The notes under the pieces: generated by a model
Database searches by the model: none
The model's input: only the letters and a program-made list of their open reading frames with translations
What the model was told of the DNA's origin: nothing
Program-made: the position numbers and the translations under genes
DNA from: JBGLNJ01 sp964353405
GTDB taxonomy: Bacteria; Chloroflexota; Anaerolineae; Fen-1058
Reading direction: 5' to 3'
Assembly: GCA_964353405.1 (NCBI GenBank)
Contig: CAYGWJ010000409.1
Coordinates: forward strand, 1 to 9,067
DNA: 9,067 nt
Shown: piece by piece, positions 1 to 7,500 of the stretch
Layout of the letters: each line of letters begins with the position of its first letter
How positions within the stretch are numbered: position 1 is the first letter of the stretch

Positions 1-27
1 GATCCGGCGAAGTCTGATACGTACCAC
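1..27 (-). CDS. rpsP: Ribosomal protein S16, N-terminal nine codons (partial, runs off left edge)
   Basis: Read leftward from a GTG at 25-27, the sequence encodes VVRIRLRRI (first residue read as Met), which matches the highly conserved start of bacterial ribosomal protein S16 (M-V-x-I-R-L-R-R). S16 is a small-subunit protein needed for 30S assembly. An AAGGAG ribosome binding site lies at 37-42 with a 9-nt spacer, which supports the GTG start; no ATG alternative is present. The gene follows ffh on the same strand, and ffh followed by rpsP is a classical bacterial gene order (ffh-rpsP-KH protein-rimM-trmD-rplS), which strengthens the call despite only nine visible codons. The rest of the gene lies outside the window. 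Alternative: a chance match, unlikely given motif, binding site and synteny together. Confidence 0.82.
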
Positions 28-36
28 TGTGTGTTA

Positions 37-42
37 CTCCTT
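37..42 (-). promoter_or_regulatory. Ribosome binding site of rpsP
   Basis: AAGGAG on the minus strand, 9 nt before the GTG at 25-27. It decides the rpsP start codon. Confidence 0.7.
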
Positions 43-59
43 AAGGTTTTGAACTAGTC

Positions 60-152
60 TGGTTTCTGGTGCAAAAGGCCGTAGCATAGCCGCTTGTCGG
101 CGTGTTGGGCGGGCACAAGGCCCTATGCTACCCAGTTTTGCACCGAAAACCA
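60..152. repeat. Long imperfect palindrome between ffh and rpsP
   Basis: The left arm 60-97 and right arm 115-152 are inverted copies: 24 of 30 bases match in the outer part (60-89 against 123-152) and a CTTGT/ACAAG block continues inward (93-97 with 115-119). The best segments are GTAGCATAG (81-89) with CTATGCTAC (123-131), and GGTGCAAAA (68-76) with TTTTGCACC (136-144). The loop is about 17 nt. Neither side ends in a T-run, so it does not look like a simple intrinsic terminator; it resembles a REP or MITE-type palindromic element that lies immediately after the ffh stop codon in transcript order. Only the copy next to rpsP keeps both outer arms; the duplicated units to its right start inside the left arm. 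Confidence 0.75.
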
Positions 153-390
153 GTTTACTGGCGGAACATGGACAGCAAGCATAGCCGCTTGTCGGCGTGT
201 TGGGTGGGCACAAGGCCCTATGCTACCCAGTTTTGCACCGAAAACCAGTTTACTGGCGGAACATGGACAGCAAGCATAGCTGCTTGTCGGCGTGTTGGGC
301 GGGCACAACCCCTGGGACTTCCCAGGGGCAAGGCCCTATGCTACCCAGTTTTGCACCGAAAACCAGTTTACTGGCGGAACATGGACAGCA
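83..390. repeat. Three-copy tandem repeat (95-bp period) containing the ffh 3' end
   Basis: Copies are 83-177, 178-272 and 273-390. Copies 1 and 2 are 95 bp and differ at one base (C to T at 205). Copy 3 has C to T at 281 and 23 extra bases at 309-331. Each unit runs from AGCATAGC through one palindrome arm to a segment identical to 368-390, which is the last codons (L-L-S-M-F-R-Q) and stop of ffh. The real ffh gene diverges from the repeat right after a shared AGC at 391-393; the same AGC begins copy 1 at 83-85. This is the pattern expected of a tandem duplication across a 3-bp microhomology. With the preceding 28-82 it fills the whole ffh-rpsP gap of 340 bp; no gene is credible there. Confidence 0.93.
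309..328. repeat. Perfect 9-bp-arm hairpin unique to array copy 3
   Basis: CCCCTGGGA (309-317), a CT loop (318-319) and TCCCAGGGG (320-328) form a perfect short-loop hairpin. It is part of a 23-bp segment (309-331) absent from copies 1 and 2. The segment is flanked by CAA direct repeats (306-308 is ACAA-derived CAA, and 329-331 is CAA), so gain or loss by slippage over the hairpin is plausible. Confidence 0.85.
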
Positions 391-1696
391 AGCCCCCACG
401 CCCCTTTTGGCTCGACATCTGCTTCATCATCCGCTGCATCTGGCGGAATTGTGAGAGCAGTTGGTTCACTTCTTGCACGGTGGCGCCCGACCCGCGCGCC
501 ACGCGCCGCTTGCGGCTGCCGCCCAGCATCTCCGGGTGATGCCGCTCTTCCAGCGTCATGGAATGGATGATGGCTTCGATGCGCTTGACCTGTCCATCGG
601 CCATCTCGGGCGCAATATCCAGCTTGGCTTTGGACATGCCCGGGATCATATCGAGCACCTGGCTGAGCGGTCCCATCTTTTTGACTTGCTGAAGCTGGCT
701 GAGAAAATCTTCCAGGTCGAACCTGGCTTCCAGGAATTTTTGCGCCAGCTTTTGCGATTGTTCCTGATCCAGGTTGGCCTCGGCCTTTTCGATGAGCGTC
801 AGCACGTCGCCCATGCCCAGGATGCGCGAGGCCAGCCGATCCGGCTGGAAAGGCTCGAGCGCGTTGGGCTTTTCGCCCACGCCCAGGAACTTGATGGGCA
901 CGCCGGTGACGGCGCGCATGCTGATGGCTGCGCCGCCGCGCGCGTCGCCGTCCACTTTGGTCAGGATCAGGCCGGTGAGCGCCACACGCTTGTGGAACTC
1001 GGCCGCCACCTGCACGGCCACCTGGCCCGTCATCGCGTCGGCCACCAACAGGCTTTCGACCGGGTGCGTGGCCGCCTTGATCGCTTCCAGCTCGGACATC
1101 ATGCCGTCGTCAATGTGCAGGCGACCGGCCGTGTCCAGAATCACCACGCCATAGGCCGACTCGCGCGCCCGTTTGAGCGCATTGCGGCAAATGTCGGGCG
1201 GCGCGACCTGGGTGCCTTCGCTGTGCACGGGAAGATCAATCTGCTTGCCCAGCACCTCGAGCTGCTTTACGGCCGCCGGACGCCAAGTATCTGCCGCGAC
1301 GAGCAAGGGCCGCTGGCCGGAACTCTTGAGCCGCAAGCCCAGCTTGGCTGCCACTGTCGTCTTGCCGCTGCCCTGCAGGCCCACCAGCATGATGACGTGC
1401 GGCGGCTGCCCCGAAAGATTGAGCGGGGCGGGCTGGCCCAGCGTGGTAATCAGTTCCTCGTGAACTATTTTAACGATCTGCTGCGCGGGAGTCAAGTGCT
1501 TGCGGACTTCTGTCCTAATCGCGCGCTCCCGCACACGGGCTATAAAGTCTTTGACGACCGAGTAGTGGACGTCCGCTTCCAAAAGCGCCAGGCGCACTTG
1601 ACGCAGCGCCGCGTCCACATCTTGCTCGGATAAGATGCCGCGCTTGGACAGCTTGTCAAAGACGGCTTGCAGCTTGTTGGTCAGCCCTTCAAACAT
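368..1696 (-). CDS. ffh: Signal recognition particle GTPase Ffh (SRP54)
   Basis: This 442-residue protein is a full-length Ffh. It binds 4.5S/SRP RNA and signal sequences of nascent membrane and secreted proteins and delivers ribosomes to FtsY. The N domain (about 1-95) carries ALLEADV at 37-43. The G domain (about 100-295) has the P-loop GLQGSGKT (106-113), DTAGR (188-192), TKVDGDARGG (246-255) and GVGEK (272-276). The M domain (about 300-442) has the RNA-binding SRKRRVARGSG (394-404) and a methionine-rich helix, QFRQMQRMMKQM (416-427). The ATG at 1694-1696 is preceded by AGGGAAGG (1703-1710) with a 6-nt spacer, and a good promoter lies just upstream. It is followed by rpsP, the usual neighbour. 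Its last codons and stop are duplicated twice downstream in the tandem array, but the gene itself is intact. Confidence 0.98.
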   Translation of the reverse strand: MFEGLTNKLQAVFDKLSKRGILSEQDVDAALRQVRLALLEADVHYSVVKDFIARVRERAIRTEVRKHLTPAQQIVKIVHEELITTLGQPAPLNLSGQPPHVIMLVGLQGSGKTTVAAKLGLRLKSSGQRPLLVAADTWRPAAVKQLEVLGKQIDLPVHSEGTQVAPPDICRNALKRARESAYGVVILDTAGRLHIDDGMMSELEAIKAATHPVESLLVADAMTGQVAVQVAAEFHKRVALTGLILTKVDGDARGGAAISMRAVTGVPIKFLGVGEKPNALEPFQPDRLASRILGMGDVLTLIEKAEANLDQEQSQKLAQKFLEARFDLEDFLSQLQQVKKMGPLSQVLDMIPGMSKAKLDIAPEMADGQVKRIEAIIHSMTLEERHHPEMLGGSRKRRVARGSGATVQEVNQLLSQFRQMQRMMKQMSSQKGRGGLLSMFRQ

Positions 1697-1728
1697 CCGT
1701 TGCCTTCCCTTTGCTTGGGCAAGTGGCG

Positions 1729-1757
1729 ATTGTAACCGATGGAAGGGGATTAGTCAA
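1729..1757 (-). promoter_or_regulatory. Sigma-70-type promoter of ffh
   Basis: On the minus strand, TTGACT (1752-1757) and TACAAT (1729-1734) are separated by exactly 17 bp, close to the housekeeping consensus. The -10 box lies 32 bp before the ffh ATG. The promoter begins after the stop codon of the upstream subtilase gene (1775), so ffh and rpsP can be transcribed independently of the protease genes. A small inverted repeat, GTCAA (1753-1757) and TTGAC (1764-1768), overlaps the -35 box. Confidence 0.7.
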
Positions 1758-1774
1758 GTTGAATTGACAATGAT

Positions 1775-3424
1775 TCACCAGAGTACAAGCGGCAAAAAGA
1801 CCGGCCAGGCGGCGCGCGCGATCCAAGTGCAAGTGTTGTCTATCGAGGTCCGCTCGGGCGTGGCGCTCTGAATCGTCACGGTCGTCGTGTACCCTGCGCC
1901 CAGGCACACTGTGCTGCACTGCAGCATAGCTTGACAAGACTGCGTGTACGGTCCGGTGCTGGCGAGCACGGTTCCGATTTCCTGCTGGCGCGGCTGCGAG
2001 CTGACCAGCCCGCTCGCCCATTCCAGTGTTAGTGTCACACTGCTGGCGTTGCGCACACCGTGATTGCCGTAGGTGAGCGTGTACGAAAATGGCTCGCCGA
2101 TGCGAATCAGTTGCGGCCCCGTCAGGCTCGCCCACAAGTCAGGTAACGGTTCCGAATCGGCGATGGCCCGATAAGCATTGATCCGCCCCCAGCCGGTGAA
2201 TATGTCCGGGCCAGGACTGCCCACGTCGTCAGAGGTCTCGAGCAATCTAGAGATCACTTGACTCGACGACAGGTCGGGCCGGAGCGACCGGGTCAGCGCC
2301 GCCGCACCGGACACGTGCGACGCGGCCATGGAGGTGCCGGACTTTTCAAAGTAGCCACCCACCCAGGGCCAAGTGCTATAGATGTCAACGCCGGGTGCAG
2401 CCAGGTCTACTTGCGGGCCATAGTTGGAAAAAGGCGCACGCTGGTCGTTCGAGTCTGTGGCCGTGACGGCCAGCACATGCTCGCACGCAGCGGGGAAAAA
2501 CACGGCGCTGTTCGAGTTGCCTGCCGCGGCGACGAGCACTACTCCTTTGTTGTCGGCGTACTCGGCGGCGGCACACAGTACGGTGGAGGACGGCACTCCT
2601 CCCAGGCTCAAGTTGATGATGTGCGCGCCGTTATCGGCTGCGTAGATGATTCCGGCGGCAATGTCGCTGTACCAACCATTGCCGTACTCGTCGAGCACTT
2701 TGATCGGCAGGAGGGTCGCGCCGCCCGCCACGCCGGCGATCCCGGCGCTGTTGTTGGTAGCGGCGGCGGCGATGCCGGCGACATGCGTGCCGTGCCCATA
2801 GTCATCCTGAACGTTAGCGTCTTCTGCGGGATAGAACGTGCTGCCATACCATGCGTGATAAAAATGCCAGCCGTGAATGTCGTCTATCTTGCCGTTGCCG
2901 TCGTCGTCCAATCCATTGCCGGGGATTTCGCCCGGATTCGTCCACACCTGAGAAGCCAGATCCTCGTGTGAGAGTTGGAGGCCCGAATCCACGATGGCAA
3001 TAGTGACCTGGGTGCCGGTGACAAGACTCCACGCCGCGGGCGCTTGAATCTTGGCTGGCCCCCACTGGCTCGGCCAGCCCGGATCGTTGGGCGTGATGAC
3101 GTCCGTGGCGCTCGCACGATAGTCAGGCTCGGCAAATGCAAACTGCCCGGAGCGTTGCAGGCTTTCAACCGTCGCCATTTCTTGCCCGGCCGGCACGCTC
3201 ACACTGACAACCGGCAACGGCGTCAAATCGCTTTCGACCTGCAGGCCGTGATCGGCCAGCCATCGGGCCGTCTTGGCCAGGGATTGGCTGGGACGCGCGC
3301 CCACGAGTACGGTTCCCGGCCTGAATGGCGCCTGCACAGGCCAGGCGGGAGAACTGTTGGCTTGAACAGGCGTCAGGAGGTGCAACACCAGACAGATGGC
3401 GCAGATCGTCCCGATTCTTGGCAT
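1775..3424 (-). CDS. Secreted subtilisin-family (S8) serine protease
   Basis: The 549-residue product has an N-terminal signal peptide (about 1-22, ending VQA). A likely inhibitory propeptide follows (about 34-105, from GTVLVGARP to FAEPDYR), then the S8 catalytic domain (about 115-420). The catalytic triad is visible: Asp146 in AIVDSG, His211 in HGTHVAG and Ser365 in SGTSMAASH, with oxyanion Asn303 in AAAGNSNS. An acidic DDDGNGKIDD loop (173-182) is typical of calcium-binding insertions in this family. Residues about 427-535 look like a DUF11-type beta-sandwich repeat (SYTLTYGNHG). The C-terminus is PVFLPLVLW, matching the tail of the M6 protease in this window. It starts 7 bp after the TPR lipoprotein gene. 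The nearest GGGAG (3440-3444) is 15 nt from the ATG, so translation is probably coupled to the gene before it. The substrate is unknown. Confidence 0.95.
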   Translation of the reverse strand: MPRIGTICAICLVLHLLTPVQANSSPAWPVQAPFRPGTVLVGARPSQSLAKTARWLADHGLQVESDLTPLPVVSVSVPAGQEMATVESLQRSGQFAFAEPDYRASATDVITPNDPGWPSQWGPAKIQAPAAWSLVTGTQVTIAIVDSGLQLSHEDLASQVWTNPGEIPGNGLDDDGNGKIDDIHGWHFYHAWYGSTFYPAEDANVQDDYGHGTHVAGIAAAATNNSAGIAGVAGGATLLPIKVLDEYGNGWYSDIAAGIIYAADNGAHIINLSLGGVPSSTVLCAAAEYADNKGVVLVAAAGNSNSAVFFPAACEHVLAVTATDSNDQRAPFSNYGPQVDLAAPGVDIYSTWPWVGGYFEKSGTSMAASHVSGAAALTRSLRPDLSSSQVISRLLETSDDVGSPGPDIFTGWGRINAYRAIADSEPLPDLWASLTGPQLIRIGEPFSYTLTYGNHGVRNASSVTLTLEWASGLVSSQPRQQEIGTVLASTGPYTQSCQAMLQCSTVCLGAGYTTTVTIQSATPERTSIDNTCTWIARAAWPVFLPLVLW

Positions 3425-3431
3425 GGCCGGC

Positions 3432-4442
3432 TCAGTGTGCTCCCAGCGAGTTCATCTGCTCATCCACTTGCTTGATAAAGTCGGGATCGTGGCTAAGCTC
3501 AATTGAGCGCTGGAAATCAAGGATCGCTTTCAGGTTTTCTTTTTTCTGGGCATAGGCGATCCCCCGGTTGTAATAAGCCTCGGCCCGATCAGGCTGAAGC
3601 TTGATGGCCTGGTCAAGATCCGCAAGGGCGCGATCCAGATCGCCTTTGTTAGTGTAGGCAATGCCGCGATTGATATAGACATTGACGAGGTTAGGGCCCA
3701 ACTTCTGGGCCTGATCATAGTCTGTGAGGGCGCGCTCCCAGTCATGCCGGTCTGAAAACACATTGCCGCGATTGTAATATGCTTCGGGATCGTTGGGCTT
3801 GAGTTGAATCGCCCGGTCATAGTCCGCCAGAGCGCGGGCCAGATCGCCCTTGCGCCGGTAAGCGATCCCGCGCGCAATATAGGCCAGCGTATTGTTGGGC
3901 AGCGCTCGAATGACCTGGTCAAAATCGGCGATGGCCCGGTCATAATCGCCTTTATCGGAATAGACTCGCCCGCGCATGTAAACAGCCTCGGCCTGGGTCG
4001 GCTGCAAACGAATCGCCTGGTTGAGATCGGCCAGCGCGTGTTCGTAATCACTCTTTTTATAGTACAGCAGCCCGCGATTGAGAAAAGCATCTGCATAGTC
4101 AGGTTGCAGTTGAATAGCCTGGTTCAAATCTGCCAGCGCGCGCTCGTAATCGCCTTTGGCAGCATACGCCAGGCCGCGATTGTCATAGAGTTCCGCCCAG
4201 TCGGGCTTGAGCTGGATGGCCTGATCGTAATGGGCCAGCGCGCAGTCATAGTCGCCTTGAGCGACACATTCCAGACCTTTGTCGTTGTGGGCCTGAGCAT
4301 CCGTTGTGGCCGGTGTGGCCGTAGTTGTGGGGCGGAGCGCCGGGGCAGGCAGATTGGAACTGCAGCCTGCGAGGCTAATCAGTGACAAAAAGATCAATCC
4401 CGTCAGAATACCAGAGTGCTGACGAAACGCATTGTGGCGCAT
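3432..4442 (-). CDS. TPR-repeat lipoprotein (eight tetratricopeptide repeats)
   Basis: The 336-residue protein begins with a lipoprotein signal peptide: basic start, hydrophobic stretch 11-24 and lipobox LAGC with Cys27 as the predicted lipidated residue. A Thr/Pro/Ala-rich linker (about 30-48) leads into eight consecutive 34-residue TPR units with no gaps, starting at 49, 83, 117, 151, 185, 219, 253 and 287. They share the pattern A-x-x-x-x-N-R-G-x-A-Y...G-D-x-x-R-A-L-A-D-x-x-x-A-I-x-L-x-P. The last unit is degenerate at its end (ELSHDPDF). TPR arrays bind other proteins, so this is probably an outer-surface scaffold anchored in the membrane; the partner is unknown. The subtilase gene follows 7 bp later, suggesting the two act together. 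No strong ribosome binding site precedes the ATG at 4440-4442. A hairpin lies 24 bp upstream. Confidence 0.95.
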   Translation of the reverse strand: MRHNAFRQHSGILTGLIFLSLISLAGCSSNLPAPALRPTTTATPATTDAQAHNDKGLECVAQGDYDCALAHYDQAIQLKPDWAELYDNRGLAYAAKGDYERALADLNQAIQLQPDYADAFLNRGLLYYKKSDYEHALADLNQAIRLQPTQAEAVYMRGRVYSDKGDYDRAIADFDQVIRALPNNTLAYIARGIAYRRKGDLARALADYDRAIQLKPNDPEAYYNRGNVFSDRHDWERALTDYDQAQKLGPNLVNVYINRGIAYTNKGDLDRALADLDQAIKLQPDRAEAYYNRGIAYAQKKENLKAILDFQRSIELSHDPDFIKQVDEQMNSLGAH

Positions 4443-4466
4443 GTTCTTTTTCCATCTTCAAGATAA

Positions 4467-4496
4467 AGCCACCTGGCATGTTGCAGCCAGGTGGCT
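4467..4496 (-). terminator. Stem-loop, probable terminator of the M6 protease gene
   Basis: Perfect 11-bp arms (4467-4477 and 4486-4496, AGCCACCTGGC and its complement) enclose an 8-nt loop. On the minus strand the stem starts 71 nt after the M6 stop codon and is followed by TTATCTT, a weak T-rich tail. That suits a moderate intrinsic terminator. It also lies only 24 bp before the TPR gene ATG, so it could instead sit in the leader of that gene if transcription reads through. The rest of the gap 4443-4567 shows nothing else clear. Confidence 0.55.
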
Positions 4497-4567
4497 CCAC
4501 GTGTTACCGGGTCGGCCTGTCAGTGATCAAGCCAGGTTGATAACCAACGGACCAACTTACGATTCGG

Positions 4568-7500
4568 TTACTTGAGAATGATCGGCAGAAAGACCCTGAC
4601 CGGCGGAACAATAGGAACATCTGGCGCCGTCACGGTCGTCCACCACGAGCCTTGATCGTAGAGCAGCAGGTTGCTGCTCAGCGTGCCGATCACAGGTTTG
4701 ACCTTGACCTTGAAGCCAAAGCCGGGACTGCTGACGCCGGCGCCGATATTCCCGCCGGTCCAACCTACCGCAGTAACGGCCGAGGTCGCATCAGCGGCAA
4801 GCGCGCTCAACGTCTGATCGCCGGCTAACGCACTGGCCGCCGACGCGCAGGACATGGGCAGCGGCACTGCGCCGTTGGTGCCGGAATTCGGAACAAAGTC
4901 AACTTTGGCCGTATCCAGCGGCACGCAGGCAAACAGACTGAGCAGGCTGCCCCAGTTCTGATTGAGCTGGTAGTTGTACGTCACAGTGTCGTTGATGCTG
5001 GTAGTGGTCCTGTTCGCCGCGTAGGTCTGGTCAGCGGCCTTCATCGCGTTCCAGATCTTGACCTTGCCCCACGTGTGATCGGCTGCCTCTTCGATCAACT
5101 GCACGTGCCATCCGTACTGGCCGTAGACGTCGCCGGGGTTGCCCGTGCCGCCGTTGTAGCCCAGGCCAGTTGCGTACGAGTAGCACAGCACTTGCCCCAG
5201 GGCGTTGTGCGAGCAGCCATAGCGCATCCGGGTGCCATCTGTGTAGCCGGGCGCCTTGATGCCATAGAACACTGTGGAGGGAACTGTCACGCTGGCGTCC
5301 CACTGCTTGGTCATCCAGCGTGGCGTCGTCTGACCCACTGGGCCACCGGGCACATTTTCTGCGCCAGGATAGTAGCCCATCGAGTCGTGGAACATGCTCG
5401 CCGCTGGCAAGCCAGAGAAGCGCGTCGTGAACGTCGTCGTGGTGAAGGCGTAGGTGTTGGTCATCGTAAAGCCGACCGTGTCCTGCAGCGTGAACGGCGC
5501 GTCGCGCATCAGCGCACGGTCCAACACGTTGCCAGCCTCGTTGTCATAGCCCAGTGCGACCACGGCCGGTTCGCGATACGGATCGGGATGCGAATCCACG
5601 ACCAGCATACGGCCCTTGGGGCCAAAGCCCGGATAGTCGTTCAGGTAGTTGAAAACTTCGTTGTCGGTCTTGCTGTTGTTGTTGTACCAGGCCAGCAAGC
5701 CGGTGTTGGCCGGGCCATAGCGCCAGCGCGAGTCGCCCAGCGAGCTGTCATAGCCGCCGTTGAGGTTGGTATTGCGCCATTGCAGGTAGAAATTGTGCGT
5801 GAATGGCTGCGTGCCGTCGCTGCGCACCCACGGGTCCGCATAGACCCACTTGGCGTCGCCGCTCTCGGCGTCGTCGGCAAGGAGCGTGTTAGCACCCGAC
5901 GTGACCTTGATATTATCCACAAAGGGGCCGCTATAGGTGGTGGCCCAGTCGGTCATGTACCAGAACCGCAGGTAACCACTCATGGCGATGGGGCTGGTAA
6001 TGGTAAATACTTGAGTTTCTGGATCGGGCCAGTTGGCGTTGTAGCCCGTCAAGCCGCCCAGGCCGGCAGCGCACAGGTCGTCGGGGAACCCGTACAGCCC
6101 GCCGATCCAGCCTGGATCGTGGACGCACGATGTGTTGGTATTGGTGAGGGTCGCCCAGTTCTTGCCGTCTAGTGAGACCTGAACCCATAAGAAGTCCCAT
6201 TGGTCTTCGAGGTCATAGACCAGGTCAAAGCTCAGAGTAGTCACTCCCGCCGGGATCGCGACGGGATTCTTGGTCGTCATCATGGCGTTGGACTGGTCCA
6301 ACTTGCCGCCCCACCAATAGTAGCTGCCCTGCCAGGGGGCCACAGCCAGCGGCACTTGTCCGGTCGGCAGCATGATCTTGGCGCCGCGATAGGCATTAGG
6401 AAGAACGGCGGTGCCCAAACTAGAGAACGCGCTGGCTTGGCCGACTGTGACGGTATAGACTTTGCTGGTGTCGGTGATTACCATCGGTTGGAGCCAGCCC
6501 CAGTTGTCGAGGTGCCAGGGATCGGGTGCGGGCGGCTCAAAGCCGATGGGGTAGCCGGTCCAGTCGTCGGCCTGCAACGCCCAAAAGCCCGCCGAGGTTT
6601 CACCGTTGCCATAGGCATACAGGTCGTTCGCGCCCAGGTTGTGCGCGTACTCGTGCGCAAACACGCCAATGCCGCCGTTTTCCGGCATGGCGATGTACGG
6701 GCCCGCGGCAATGTTCTGAGTCACCGAATAAGGCGGCGTCACGGCGCTCGAGTGCGACCAGACCGCCGCTTCGCCATAGAACGACTTGGGATCGGGCGCC
6801 ATGCGGTTCGGATCGTTAGGATCCGTGGGATTCCGGTTCAGCAGCGTGGTGCCGTCTTCTTCGCCGTAACCGGCGTGGACGATCCACAGGCGGTCAATGA
6901 TGCCGTCGCCGTTCTTGTCATAGTTGGCCCAATTGAAACCTGGAAGAGTGTTGCTGATGGCATTGACGGCATCCAGCGAGTGCTTGACCAGGTCCCTGGC
7001 ATTGCCTGCGCCGGGGATCACGCCTCGGCTGGTGCTCGCGCCGGAACGCGCGCCGGGGCACTGGTCGGCATCATAGTACCAGGTCGAGTGCGGTACCTGC
7101 ACCCAGCCGACCACATCGCCGGTGACGGTGTAGGTTCCGCTGGACAGGTCGCTGAAATACTGCGTCAACGACTCGCCCGTAAAGTCCTCGTTGACGAGCG
7201 AGTTGTCGGTGCGGGTATAGTTGAAGGTCACACCGCTGCCGAACAAAAAGCTGTTGAACCACTGCGGGGTGAAATCGGTCGTCCAGATCGAGTCTCCCGA
7301 GCGATCGGCGGCAGACAATGGTCTGGCCATTTGATTGTGCAACGGGCCAGTGTAGGTAAAGACGGTGGTCTGGGTGATGATGTTGGAACAGTCACCCACC
7401 GTGCCGGTGAATTCATTGGGGTCCGCTATACCTTTCGGATCCCAAGTGGATACCCCCTGTGTCCAGGTGAACACATCGGTCCCCGCGAATTCGACCAGGA

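Noticed and set aside
60..152. Rho-independent terminator of ffh
   Set aside because: No T-run follows the stem on either strand, and a terminator here would cut off rpsP.
83..390. CRISPR-like array
   Set aside because: The units are directly abutting near-identical 95-bp copies with no unique spacers, and they contain ffh coding sequence.
94..539. Overlapping short frames across the tandem array with repeated peptides
   Set aside because: The repetition comes from the 95-bp DNA duplication; the frames lack ribosome sites and run into antisense ffh.
461..1633. Long open frame on the plus strand opposite ffh
   Set aside because: It is antisense to an unmistakable Ffh, has no recognisable domain, and arises from the GC-rich codon bias of the real gene.
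1775..2135. Frameshift near the end of the subtilase
   Set aside because: An alternative minus-strand frame is open here, but the main frame continues through a sensible beta-rich domain to the shared VFLP tail, so no frameshift is needed.
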